DNA from: Eurosta solidaginis
Taxonomy: Eukaryota; Arthropoda; Insecta; Diptera; Tephritidae
Direction of reading: 5' to 3'
NCBI RefSeq assembly: GCF_040869045.1
Contig: NC_090319.1
Span: 52,114,779-52,178,778, forward strand
Length of the DNA stretch: 64,000 bases
Each line of letters begins with the position of its first letter. Within the stretch, counting starts at the first letter, position 1. Below are positions 10,796 to 22,454 of this stretch, in pieces. The position numbers and the translations under genes are program-made. The notes under the pieces are model-generated. The model did no database searches. It worked only from the letters and a program-made list of their open reading frames with translations, and was not told the origin of the DNA.

Positions 10796-11270
10796 GTTAT
10801 TAAAAACCTAAGAAAGGGAAGTACTCGGAAGGAAAAAAGGAGGATATAAGGTTAATGAAAGTTTTACGGTTATGCGCGTTCGTTCACTGAATTTGAATCT
10901 GGTAAGCTTCAGCTCTAAGATCATCTGGTACCCACCCGACTACTTCGAAAATGTCATTTGATCCCTCACACTCTTGATTGCAGAATTTTCTATTAAATGG
11001 TATAATTTTTGCTGCGGGTGGGTATCCAAACAATGTAATTGAGATTATGTTTTCTTTAGTAAATTCGTGTAATAAAACGTTTTCTAAACTTTCACCTAGG
11101 GTGCTACTTTCCACTAAACTGTCATATTACTAACTTTAAATTATGTAAGTTGTGCGACATTTGGTAGAGGAAATGTGCTTAAGGCTCACAACTGCTCTCC
11201 ATTCCCTCTCACTGTCTTAAACCACATTCGCGTCATCAACCTCCTCAACTTGCATATTCACATTCATTTT
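10796..11270. other. No gene seen
   Basis: Unique-looking AT-rich sequence. A 76-codon minus-strand open frame at 10884-11114 resembles nothing I know. Confidence 0.4.
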
Positions 11271-11273
11271 TAA

Positions 11274-13069
11274 CAAGTAAGGAAGGTTAAGTTCGGGTGT
11301 AACCGAACATTACATACTCAGTTGAGAGCTATGGTGACAAAATAAGGGAAAATAACCATGTAGGAAAATGAACCGAGGGTAACCCTGGAATGTGTTTGTA
11401 TGACATGTGTATCAAATAAAAGGATTTAAAGAGTATTTTATGAGGGAGTGGGCCATAGTTCTATAGGTGAAGGCCATTTAGGGATATCGCCATAAAGGTG
11501 GATCAGGGTTGACTCTAGAATTTGTTTGTACGATATGGGTATCAAATGAGAGGGGTTAATGAGCATTTTAAAAGGGAGTGGGCCTTGGTTCTATAGGTGG
11601 ACGCCTTTCCGAGATATCGCCATAAGGGTGGACCAGGGGTGACCCTAGAATTTGTTTGTACGATATGGATATCAAATGAAAGGGGTTAATGAGTATTTCA
11701 AAAGGGTGTGGGGCTTAGTTCTATAGGTGGACGCCTTTTCGAGATATCGCCATAAAAATGGGCCAGGGGTGACTCTCGAATGTGTTTGTACGATATGGGT
11801 ATCAAATAAAAGGTGTTAATGTGTATTTTAAAAGGGAGTGATCCTTAGTTCCACAGGTGGACGCCGTTTCGAGATATCGCCATAAAGGTGGACCAGGGGT
11901 GACCCTAGAATTTGTTTGTACGATATGGGTATCAAATAAGTGGGGTTAATGAGCATTTTAAAAGGGAGTGGGCCCTGGTTCTATAGGTGGACGCCTTTTC
12001 GAGATATCGCCATAAAGGTGGACCAGGGGTGACACTAGAATGCGTTTGTACAATATGGGTATCAAACGAAAAGTGTTAATGAGTATTTTAAAAGAGTGTG
12101 GGGCTTAGTTCTATAGGTGGACGCCTTTTCGAGATATCGCCATAAGGGTGGACCAGGGGTGACTCCAGAATGTGTTTGTACGATATGGGTATCAAATGAA
12201 AGGTGTTAATGCGTATTTTAAAAGGGCGTGGGGCTTAGTTCTATAGGTGGACGCCTTTTCGAAATTTCGCCATAAACGTGGACCAGGGTGACTCTAGAAT
12301 GTGTTTGTACGATAAGGGTATCAAATTAAAGGTATTAATGAGGCTTTTAAAAGGGAGTAGCCCTTAGTTGTATATGTGAAGGCGTTTTCCAGATATCGAC
12401 CAAAATGTGACCAGAATATCATCTGTTGGATACCGCTAATTTATTTATATATATAATACCACGAACAGTATTCCTGCCAAGATTTCAAGGGTTTTTTATT
12501 TCGCCCTGCAAAACTTTTTCATTTTCTTCTACTTAATATGGTAGGTGTCACACCCATTTTACAAAATTTTTTTTCTAAAGTTATATTTTGCGTCAATAAA
12601 CCAATCCAATTACCATGTTTTTCGTAGTTGGTATAGAATTATGGCAATTTTTTCATTTTTCGTAATTTTCGATATCGAAAAAGTGGGCGTGGTCATAGTC
12701 GGATTTCGTCCATTTTGTATACCAATACAAAGTGAATTCAGGTAAGTACGTGAACTGAGTTTAGTAAAGATATATCGATTTTTGCTCAAGTTATAGTGCT
12801 AACGGCCGAGCGGAAGGACAGATGGCGATAGCGATCTGAGATGTGTGCTACATACCAAATTTCATCAAGATACCTCAAAATTTACTCAAGTTATCATGCT
12901 AACGGACGGAAGGACGAATGGACATGGCTCAATCAAATTTTTTTTCGATGCTGATGATTTTGATATATGGAAGTCTATATCTATCTCGATTCCTTTATAC
13001 CTGTACAACCAACCGTTATCCAATCAAAGTTAATATACTCTGTGAGCTCTGCTCAACTGAGTATAAAAA
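11274..13069 (-). mobile_element. DINE type 1, long copy with 130-bp tandem core
   Basis: One end is AACAAGTAAGGAAGGTTAAG followed by the hairpin GTTCGGGTGTAACCGAAC and ATACTCAGTTGAGAG. The other end is CTCTGCTCAACTGAGTATAAAAA. Between them, in order, are an eight-unit 130-bp tandem array (11371-12410), a conserved block with TACTTAATATGGTAGGTGTCAC, repeated AAGTGGGCGTGGTCATAGTC phrases, and the ACGGACGGA microsatellite joined to CATGGCTCAATCAAA near 12900-12935. The microsatellite block and terminal palindrome are those of INE-1/DINE elements (Helentron-associated). There is no coding capacity; open frames inside it are shadows. This is one of six type 1 copies or fragments in the window. 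Confidence 0.8.
11371..12412. repeat. 130-bp tandem array, eight units, exact period
   Basis: The phrase GACCAGGGGTGAC (or close variants) starts at 11371, 11501, 11631, 11761, 11891, 12021, 12151 and 12281: every step is exactly 130 bp. Each unit has ATATGGGTATCAAATGAAAG, then AAAAGGGAGTGGGCCTTAG, TTCTATAGGTGGACGCC and TTTTCGAGATATCGCCATAA. Internal substitutions are common but length changes are not. Confidence 0.92.
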
Positions 13070-13354
13070 ATTATTGGGTCAACAATTTTATTCATCAACT
13101 TAAGTGACATACATATGTACATACATAAGTATATATTTACTATCCTCAACAAAATATTTTTCTAGGTTATTTGCATTCTTTGACCCCCATCTCGCTCCAA
13201 CTGAGCTCCTCACTGCATTCCCTTTCAAGCTGCATGCAAATATTTAATTTTGTCTTCGTTACATCTTCGGCATTCGCTTTGTGAAATAATGTTGATAGTT
13301 GAAATATAATATATAAATATAAATATGTATATATAAAATAGGAAAATTAAATTT

Positions 13355-14731
13355 TTACAGTGACGAACACGAATATAGCGGTGGCAATTTTTATTAAATT
13401 CCGTCAATTAAAATCTTTTTTTTTTATATCCATAACTCAAGTAACAACTTCCATGAATTTTGTAACTGAAAACTCAAAGGCGTTTTCGAAAAAATACGAA
13501 AATTTAATCAATTTCACGAAAGTTTCGAACTTCCAAAACATTGTCAAAAATCTTTGCTATTTTTAAAGATTATTACTTCTACTTTGTTACACTAAAACTG
13601 ATTGTGCTTAAAAACTCATTGCTCAAAAAAAATTCAGAATACTTTATAAAGATTTCAATAGCTTTGTAAGAAGTTCTCGGATTTTTGAAATTCGAAAACA
13701 GTGCCAAAAATCAATGCAAATTTTAAGTTTGTTACACTCAAACTGATTGTGTTTTAAAGCTAATACTCAAAAGTTTGAAATTTTTCAAATTAGTCTTAAA
13801 ACCATTTTTGGAAAAAATTGGGAAAATATCATGAAATTTTCGAACTTCGAAAAAAATTGTCAAAAATCTATGAGAACTTCGAAAGGCCCATCACTACTAC
13901 AATAAAATTGGTTGTGATTCAAAGCTGCTTGCTCAAAAAAATTTAGAAAACTTAATAAATAAAAAAAAAAAAATTTAGAAAACTTAATAAACATAAGAAA
14001 TTTTTGTATGACTCTCAGATTTTTGAGCTTCGTAAAAATTTTCAAAAAACCAATGATAATTTTGAGCTTGTTATACTAAAGCTGACTGTTGTTCAAAACT
14101 TTGTGCCCAAAAAATTCAAAAAACTGAATAAAGAGTTGAAAGTTTTGCAAGTAGTCTCCAACAAATTTTTGAATATATTCGAGAAAGCTTTACGAAATTT
14201 CGCAAAAATTGTCCGCAAAAAAGTCCATGCGAATTTTGACTTTGTTACACTAACACTGATTGCGCTTCAAAACTGAAGACTCCAAAAATTCACAAAACTT
14301 AATAAAAGTTCCAAATTTCGCAAACTAGTTTCAAAAACGTTTCCGAATCCGATAAGGAAAATTTAAGGAAAATTAAAAATTCTCAAAAATCAATGCGAAT
14401 TTGGAATTTTTACACTAAAACTTATTGCGCTTCAGAAATGAATACTCAAAAAACTTCAGCAAACTTAATAAAAAGTTCGAAATTTTTGTAAGACTTTCTC
14501 GGATTTTCGGAAAAAGTTTCCAGAAATCAATGGGAATTTTTACTTAGACTTAATAATTTTTCAACTTTCTTAAATTTTCGAAAACGTTTAGAGTTTGATT
14601 TGCATAGTTCCAGCTACAAAATTTATAGAAATGTCTTTTCAAATTACCTAATATAACAAAAAGAAACATTTTTATTAACGAAATTTTGTAAAAATTGCCG
14701 CTGCTGTTTTCATGCTCGTAGCTGTAAATTT
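13355..14731 (+). mobile_element. TIR element (Tc1/mariner-like ends) filled with about 165-bp satellite
   Basis: The left end, TTACAGTGACGAACACGAA followed by AGCGGTGGCAATTTTTA, is the inverted counterpart of the right end. The reverse complement of the right end reads TTACAGCTACGAGCATGAA, then AGCAGCGGCAATTTTTAC. The ~50-bp terminal inverted repeats begin with CAG after TA, as in Tc1/mariner insertions. The interior has six or seven units marked by TTACACTAAAACTGATTGTG-like phrases near 13586, 13731, 13894, 14070, 14244 and 14409, spaced 145-176 bp. No transposase is seen. Related copies are at 17.05-17.70 kb, with fragments at about 0.15-1.6 and 58.3-58.5 kb. Confidence 0.7.
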
Positions 14732-15355
14732 ACTTGTGATGCAACTGCTTGTGACATTTTATACATTGTATTTTTTTGTTGTATTACTGCGTTGATTTTG
14801 GATTTTCAGTATTTTCTCGTTTCACATTTTTTCTCCAGACATTTTTCTCATTTCTATTTCTCAGCTGTTTCCTTACATTCATACTAAATTTAATATTTGC
14901 ACTGTGTTCTGTAGCCAGGCTTCTACCTCCGGTTGCCTACTGCCGCTACGATTGCTGTGAAGAAAAATTGCCAGCTTTAATGTCGCTGTAATGCTGTTGC
15001 TGGCGTTTCCTTTTTATTTTTATTGTTGCATAACTGTACTCATTTGCTTGTTGTTATTGTCAAGTTGACATTAAAGTTGACAGTGTCGACACTATAGTCA
15101 GCCGCAGAGCACTCAAAGCCACAGTCGTCACCGCTGACCACCACCAACGTGCGACCACCAGCCGACCTTTAGCGGCCAAAATCGGCAGCGTTGTGCAGTC
15201 TCTATTGACCCAGTGTGAGTTCTGTGATAGTGGCAGTGTCCTTGCTACCAATAGTGCGGCTGTGTGTGGTTTTGCATATACCTATTTATAATACGCAGTT
15301 GCAGAATTTTATCCTAGAAATATAAATAAAACTTTATTCGTCGTTATCCGACATA
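14732..15355. other. No gene seen
   Basis: T-rich sequence. A 71-codon open frame at 14776-14991 encodes a hydrophobic, Phe/Leu-rich peptide explained by T-rich composition. GC-richer sequence at 15060-15270 has no recognisable product. Confidence 0.4.
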
Positions 15356-15359
15356 TAGG

Positions 15360-16130
15360 TAGGTCACTCATGTCAATAAAAGCCAGTCCATGTGATAGTT
15401 TTGACCAATTCAAAAACAATCCCAGTTCCAGCTTCAGAGCACCATACTAGATAGGCTTTGAAGGGGAAGCTAGGCTGGGCCTTATAAGTCAGCAGGTTTG
15501 GATGGTTCATTAAAGTCCTCTTGAGAAATACTAGAAGCTCTCCTGGGATCTCGCAACTCCATCGCCGCTAGTAGCTGGGGCCTTGGACTTGCGAGCGCAG
15601 TACATGAACACAGACCGTCTTAACAGTTTCTTACTGCAGCCTGTATTTCCTTCACTTGCTGCTACTGACGAGGCGTAACTTATAAGCATGTAACGCCAAA
15701 AGGACGTGTTCAGTTAGTATGCCTATCATGAGCCTCAAAACTGTTCTCTTTAGATATGTGTATGATTTTCGTTTATTATTGTAGAATTTACATAATCTTA
15801 CAAATTTTGCAGCCGCACGCTTCTTTTAAAACCTTTTTATCCTTGATGGGTCATATGGAACTTCTGTCTCCGTTTGATTTACCCTAACCGGGTTGGGATG
15901 TCTAACGTTGATTCCTCTTTTTCGGTAGCTTGCATCCATTTATGACGGGGAACCCGGTCAGATGTATGGTTCGGCCTGTACGTGGACCATATTAATTTTT
16001 GTTTGAAGGCTTTATTTGTAAGATGCCCTAAGCTAAATTACCATTCACAAGTTGAAAAAGGCCTCCCACTCTCAATCGAACGAATGCCAGCCCAGCTTAT
16101 TTTCTTTTCTTCTTACACCTCAAGCAAGAC
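15360..16130 (-). pseudogene. Decayed RNase H-type LINE, 3' portion
   Basis: On the minus strand, 15890-15975 encodes a remnant of the RNase H end (a WVPRH-like motif reading across CGGGTTCCCCGTCATAAATGG). The adjoining sequence 15540-15880 looks like the LINE 3' region. The same WVPRHKG motif is better preserved in the 26.1-28.3-kb copy. Frames are broken throughout. RNase H after the reverse transcriptase is a feature of I- and R1-group LINEs. Confidence 0.45.
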
Positions 16131-16394
16131 CTGAGAATGGTTATATCAGAAAATCCATTGACCATTTACTTTTTCGCAAACTCGTCATACATACAGCAAA
16201 GTCAGATCAACGGAAACAGTATTGAGCTCCGTGGTATCGGGCGTTGATTGCATATAGCATGTGTCTTTTATAATGTTCTTCCCGAACAAGCCTGCGAATC
16301 GACGAATGCCTTTGGGATCTCGTCTACAAATTGTTTACTCACACAAGAGTTAGGTGGAAATACGAGCTCAGACTCTTAAAGGGAGGTATCAGAG

Positions 16395-16800
16395 ATAGGG
16401 TTTTCTCTTCGCTACTTTAGGCTCTGACGGTCACGACTGAATCTTCCACCACCTTAATTAAATCGTTCACCCACCTAAAAACTAACACAAGCCTGAGCCT
16501 CAGCGACAAAGTCAAGTATCTGAGGAGTCGTTCTAGGCAAAAGACTTATCTGGTGTGGCATAACAGCAGAACGACTAAAGATGGCAACAAACGCATTATT
16601 TTTCACCCGAAATAAGTATGTATTATTGTCTCTGATAAGGGTTCTCCCTTGGCAGTTTTAGAAAAGTACTCACGCTAGGATGGGAATCTGAGGAGTACTG
16701 CCGCCGCTGCAACATCTAATGTTCGGAATTAAGAAGAGGACAATTCATTAGTCTTGGTAAACAGTTTTTTCATTTAAGAAGAGTCCAAAATGAAATATAT
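16395..16800 (+). pseudogene. Decayed LINE reverse-transcriptase C-terminal fragment
   Basis: Plus-strand frames give SLSLSDKVKYL at about 16490-16525, then after a frameshift a GITAERLKMATNALFFTRNKY stretch near 16558-16620. These are the sequence after the YADD motif in I/R1-type LINEs: the YLG region and the helix holding the transposon-typical ALFTCK-like block. Frameshifts and stops show it is dead. It lies opposite in strand to the remnant just before it. Confidence 0.5.
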
Positions 16801-17047
16801 ACGATAGTTCGGGTTAAAGAATATTTTGGCTATCACTTTAGGTTCATCAGTGGCCTAAACGTCAGGCTAGACAATTATTCCCCGACCTACTCCTCAAATA
16901 ACCTTAGTTAAAACTGTGCATATCCGTATCACTTCTCAAAACTTTAAAGGAGTGTTTTCGAAGTACAAAAACAACATTGTTAAACAGCTGATACTGAAGC
17001 TGGAGCGTAAGTACAGCACAATTTAAAATTAATCACTATTCTGGTAT

Positions 17048-17697
17048 ATACAGCAGTGGACAGAAAAACAGCAGTGGTAATTATTATCAAATTTCATCAA
17101 TTAAATTTTTTTTAATTAACGGTGTTTTAAGAAAAAACTTCTATGATATTTGTCACTAAAACTGCACATGTAAACCAATCTCGAAAAAGTTTCTGAAAAA
17201 ATTAGACAGTTCGAAAAATCTTTACGAAAATTTCGAATGTGTTCTAAGCATGTAGTTTTGAATCTCAATAAATTTCAGTCCAGCAAAGTATAAATTATTA
17301 CTCTCTTAAAATTTGCTTTGGTTTTTGAACTTTTTTTTCCGAAGCGGGTTTCGATTTTCTTCCATATAAAAAAATCAAGGAAAATCTGAAATACCTCTCA
17401 AAAATAAAAATAAAAATTCATAAATTAATACGAATTTTGAAATACTTATACCTTGTACTTTGTTAAAATAAAATTGATCGGGCTTCAAGACTGTATGCTC
17501 GAAAAAATTCAGAGTACTCCCCGTAAAAAGCTTGAAAACGTCGGCAACTTTTCTATAATTTTCGAATTTTTTCTCGAACGTTTTTGATTTTGTTTCGCAC
17601 AGTTTCAATTTCAACATGCATAGATATTTTCTTCTAAAATATAAAATAGAAAAAATTTTTCCAATGCAATTTTTATGCTCGCTACTGTATATGCTTA
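17048..17697 (+). mobile_element. Short copy of the satellite-filled TIR element
   Basis: It starts TATACAGCAGTGGACAGAAAA and ends TTTTTATGCTCGCTACTGTATA. The ends are imperfect inverted repeats (TACAGCAGTGGAC against TACAGTAGCGAGC). The interior carries about three units of the same satellite as 13.36-14.73 kb (for example AAATTGATCGGGCTTCAAGACTG near 17470). The TA flanks fit Tc1/mariner-type insertion. There is no coding capacity. Confidence 0.6.
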
Positions 17698-18690
17698 AGC
17701 AGCGATTTCGAAACCCCCAACTGGGTATATAAAATGTAATGCTGCTGTAACTTTTACATCTCATATATAAATTACGTTATTTTTTTTTTTTTTTTCATTT
17801 CTTTATATACAGCTGAGTTATTATTGTTGTTGTCACACAGTTTCCGTTCGTTGTTGCCACTGAGTTCCGTTTGTTTAATTGCGGTTGACAGTTTTGTGTG
17901 GTGCGTTGTGTTGCCACACAGCAGTGATAATAAGCGCAAAAAAACTGACTACTAAGTTATATAACATAATAGCAAAAACAAAAACAACAACTGCATAAAT
18001 ACACAACCTTAGTAAACAGCGCGATGACAGTTTAAATTACTTCAACTCAAGAAAAAACTGCATTGAATGAAACTGATTTCGATGTTGTTGCTGTCGTCCT
18101 TTTTGTTGTTGCGTTTTTGCATTTCTCGTTTATTTATTTTTTTTATAAAACTTGAGAAAATTAAATCTTACATTATAAACGTACATATATATATATATAA
18201 ATATATACATACAAGGACACATCTTTATATACAAAATAAAAAGAATACAAATTTTTTGTCTCTTGAGTTATTTATTTGTGGAAACTTTAAATTAGCGCGT
18301 TTTAGGTTTTTTGTTTCTTAGTAAGCCCCAGCAATTTAATTAGATTTAGTTTTTCTGAGAAATGAACTTAAAAGTTGTTTGCATCTTTCAAGTCAACAAA
18401 ATATAAAGGGATTTAAATAAGCAGTTTTTCATTTCGAGTTGAATTTGCTAAATTCTTAATTCAAGTGGACAAGTGATAGCTAATTCGTTTTAGCTTAAGC
18501 TATTTACGTATACCAGCGTGCCCGACCTAGCAACATTAACGCTGAGTGCGATCTGAAATTAACACTGTGCAACAGAAATTTTGCAGCCAAGTTACCATGG
18601 TATTTTTCTGAAAGGTGGCATCACACGAAGTTTTTTTAAACAAATGTATAGCTCAGCACGTCTAGAATACTTTTAAAATGTATTTATAGA
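17698..18690. other. No gene seen
   Basis: AT-rich DNA with TTGTTGTTGTC-type and (AT)n runs (18185-18215). The 84-codon open frame at 18067-18321 is low-complexity and unlikely to be real. Confidence 0.4.
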
Positions 18691-18694
18691 TTAT

Positions 18695-20165
18695 TCTTCA
18701 AACTAACGGCTTATGCGAATGACGTTGCAATTGTCACAAGTGAAAAGTGCTTCCCAGCACTATAGCTGCTTCGGGATACACATATCTGGGCATATTATGT
18801 CATGTTATCTACCAACGCAGAGAAGGCAAATGTGGTCTTGTTTACTAAGCGGTACCATATCACAAATTCGATCAGGCATAAGCTATGAATGGTGAACCTG
18901 CAAGAGAAACCTCGCACAAAATATCTAGGAATCATTATCGACAGTTCGAGACTGGAGAAGGCTTCGACGGCACTTTATGCATGCAAAATAATGCTGGGGT
19001 ATGCGTGAGGTCTATAGCGCTCTCTCTCTCTCATAGGGGTGTACGTGGGGTATATCGCCCTCTTTCTCTCTCAATGTGTACTTATTGCGATGTAAAGCCA
19101 ATACTTCACTACGGAGTCCTTGTTTGGTGAACAGCCGGAGAACCTTTCTCAAAAATTGAGGGGATATGCAGGCTTTCAATACTTAGCACTACGGGAGTCC
19201 TGAAAACAGCTCCGTCAGCTTCACTATATGTTATTTGCACATTCCACCTGTAGAACTGGTAACAGAGAACATAGGGTTAACAACTGCAACGAGGCTAAGT
19301 GCCACAAGACAGCTTGAGCGCAAACCATACGAACCATATTAGTATAACGTCATCAATTACAGAACGAACAGACTACTTGACTCCATATCTGTGCTTCGCA
19401 GAGGCTTTTAAAGCCACAATAGAGGTGGATGATTGGCGCAAGTGTGCCTGTATGTTAGACGAGGCGATGCACGTGTACACCGATGGTTAAAAAGTAGTGG
19501 AAGAAGAATTCTGCATTATACTGTGCTGATGTGGACATAAACAGAATCTACTAGTTGCCAGATCAAAGTAGCGGTTTTCATGCGGAAGTAGTAGCCGCAA
19601 CAAAAGCATTATAAACACTGAACACTTAAGTTAACTCCAGCGGCGCTTACTTTTATATTGACAGGCAAGCAGCAACTAGCTTCCCGTTTAGATAAGGCGG
19701 GATCAGGAGAAAGCGAGGGTTGCATATGATCGACCAACTGGTAAAAGCGTGGACCAAAGCGTGGACCAAAACGCGGGCTCTAAAGTGACGAAAACACGCT
19801 GTAGTTCTTACAACCCCAGACTAATAAAATTTATTTTTTCATTTGAAAGACAGGACTGTAGAATCATGAGGGGTATTCTGATTAGACTCAACCTTCTGAA
19901 GTCTCAGTGATAGGCTTGGTCAGTGATAGCAGATATAGGAAGTGCGAGTTGCAAGAGGAAACGATCGAGCACGTTTTGTGCTCGTCCTCTGCACTTGCCA
20001 GGTTAAGACTCCAGCTATAAGGAGTGACACATCTGTCAGATCTAGAATCTGCAAATGGAATAGGTCCTAGAAATCTTTTAGTATTTGCCAAGAGGACGAA
20101 GTTACATCATAACACAGTTCCTGGTTTTTGATAAGGTTTTTCGGTTTGGTCATTAAACAGATTTC
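18695..20165 (+). pseudogene. Decayed RNase H-type LINE (RT end, RNase H, zinc knuckle)
   Basis: Plus-strand, frame-shifting translation follows a LINE C-terminal half in order. It gives LTAYANDVAIVTS near 18705-18740 (the YADD motif degraded to YAND), LFTKRYHI near 18840, KYLGIIIDS near 18915, PILHYGVLVW near 19098-19130, and an RNase H start AMHVYTDG near 19465-19490 followed immediately by a stop. The C-terminal knuckle CRYCREEEETIEHVLCSC lies near 19935-19990. The end (TTTAGTATTTGCCAAGAGGACG, 20076-20098) recurs at 26.71 and 57.74 kb and, inverted, at 10.75 kb. A short (CT)n expansion interrupts it at 19020-19075. Many stops make it non-functional. Confidence 0.65.
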
Positions 20166-21125
20166 TGGCAAGCCTATCGATTCTTTGAATCTCACGGAGT
20201 GGCCAGTTCAAACTTATCAAATTCTATAGATTAATCTACTCAGAAGCTGCCTTTTAACCATGCGTTCACAATCCTAAAGAGTTCGAGCTTTGGGGACTTA
20301 TGAGATTCTGGTCGTGATCAATCCAAACAAGCTACAAGCACCCGGATACTCACGCGTACACAAGTATACATGTGCTGCTAGTCAAGCATTTTTATTTTTC
20401 GTTAAGAACATAATGGCTTAATTAATTAGAACTCTAATAGAAAACTATGACTGTGGCATATGAATCCGATACAAATATATAAAAACAAATAACTTTTCCT
20501 ACTGGATGCAACCAAAATATGGTGAAATTATTAGTACTAGTAATTTCCGCTAAAGGGTTATACGTGATTCGATAACCTACAGGAAAAAAAAATGGTAATT
20601 GCTAAAAACAAGTTAAGTAGTCGTGGAATATTTTGCGGGAATGCCGAAAATAAATAAGATTCAGTTAACTCAAAAGAAGTCCATAGTCAGCTCGATTCTG
20701 ATAAAAACTCATACTGCTTTATTTGGCTTATTGAAAACCAACCTGTTGGCAACTCGTAGTTAGTTGCTTTTCCTGCTGGGTATCTACATGCATTTTGCAT
20801 GAATTAGCAGTAAAGCACAACTCGCTGTAAGTACCTCAGTCTCTTACTCCTAGTAGTTGTGTGCGTTAGTATGAAAATGCTGATAGCCATAGCCAATTTC
20901 CTCATATACTTTTAGGCGCACATTGGACTGACTAAAATGCCAATTGAACCAAACTGAATCATTTCCGTTTTAAATGAGCACGATCTCTACCGGAAACTGT
21001 TTATAATATGCAATATGCATCAACAATCAAACGAATGTATGCTTTGGGGATAAATTTACATCAAGTAATAACAGTTAAATTGAATTCTTAGAATTTTTCA
21101 GCAGAGACGTCTTTATATCAATTTT
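20166..21125. other. No gene seen
   Basis: AT-rich sequence with no recognisable gene or element. Confidence 0.4.
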
Positions 21126-21126
21126 T

Positions 21127-21178
21127 GTTAAAGGAAAAGAATTGAAAGGAAAGGAAAGGAAAGGAAATGGACGAAAAA
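21127..21178. repeat. (GGAAA)n microsatellite
   Basis: Repeated AAAGGAAAGGAAAGG purine tract at the start of the ATCGA-rich segment. Confidence 0.8.
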
Positions 21179-21179
21179 T

Positions 21180-21905
21180 AACGCTCTATATAGGTGTGAA
21201 GAATTCGGTATCGATAACGAAAGTAATGGATGTGTTACTGATGTGTTATAGATTAATTATCGAAAAAATATCGATTATTTATGGAAAAGTTATCGACATG
21301 TTATTAAAAGGTTGTCGATATATTTTCAGAGGCTCATCAATTTGTTATGGGCCTTTTATCGAATGGTTTTTGAAATTATAGATTTATTATCAAAAGAGGA
21401 TAGGTTATTTATAGAAAAGTTATCGATTTTCTATCGATTTCTAAAGAAAAATATATCCATATGTTTTAAAAAAGTAATCGATCTTTCATCGATTCATCAT
21501 CTAAGTGTTATCGATTATTTGTCGAAGAGCCATTAATATGCAGAGTCATAAAAAGCTATCGATAAAAAATCCGCGTTTTACCAAAAATTTGTTATAGAAG
21601 GCTAGAAGAAGATTTGTCATCGATTTCTTAGCAGACAACTATCGGTTTGTTATCGAACAGTAATCAAATATTTATTGACGTGTTAACGGATTGTTAACGA
21701 CGACTCAGCAATTCGTTGCGAAAAAACAGTTCTAATTGCAATATAAAATTGTTGTACAATCCGTCGATAACAAGCTGATCCGCCGATGAAGATTACAGGC
21801 CGCCAATAAAACGATAACTTGATGATAATTAAACGTTCCCGATAATAAGCCAATAATAAAACAAATACTTGCCGGCATCGGTTGTTATCGATAAGAAGCC
21901 GATGT
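21180..21905. repeat. ATCGAT-rich cryptically repetitive segment
   Basis: Words such as TTATCGATT, TATCGATAA and CATCGATT recur irregularly. About 17 occurrences of ATCGA or TCGAT lie between 21208 and 21895, often preceded by TTGTTA or GTTAT, roughly every 30-50 bp. No fixed period is seen. TATCGATA is the core of the fly DRE (DREF-binding) element, and two sites (near 21208 and 21890) come close to it. The segment has no coding potential that I trust. Confidence 0.6.
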
Positions 21906-22454
21906 GATTTAGTTTTAACTTTTGGGCAAGCTCAATTCGAATCAAAAACATAAGTTGTCTGTACCCTACACCTGTTAATTTGCACATCGTTAACAGCTGT
22001 TTCTCGCAATTTCTTTTTTGAGTCACTAGCCACCTTTTCATAGACCGGGTCACATATATTTTTTCGGTTCGCCCCATAAATTAAGAAAACAAAATTTCAG
22101 AAACATATTTTTTCAGAAAACATTAGTCAGAACCCTCTTTTTCATAAAGACAAAATTCAGAGGTCAAAATTCAGAAGCCAAATCTCTGAAGTTAAATTTT
22201 AGAAGTCAAATTTCAGAAGGTAACCAGACGACCGAAAAAACAATAATTTTTTCACCAAATTCAGAAATATTAATTTATTTGCAATGGCAAGCATGTAATT
22301 AATTAAATCGTTTTCACGTTTATGTTTTTCAAATGAAATTACAATATTAATCAAACACTGACCGAAGTCTTTATATTTTTTCTTGCGTTGTCGATATGGC
22401 TCGTCGCCAGCTGAAAATTGCTGCAGTTTTGTTTCTGTTATTGCCTGTTCCTTT

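Noticed and set aside
14776..14991. Small membrane-protein gene
   Set aside because: The hydrophobic Phe/Leu-rich peptide follows from T-rich DNA. There are no supporting motifs or context.
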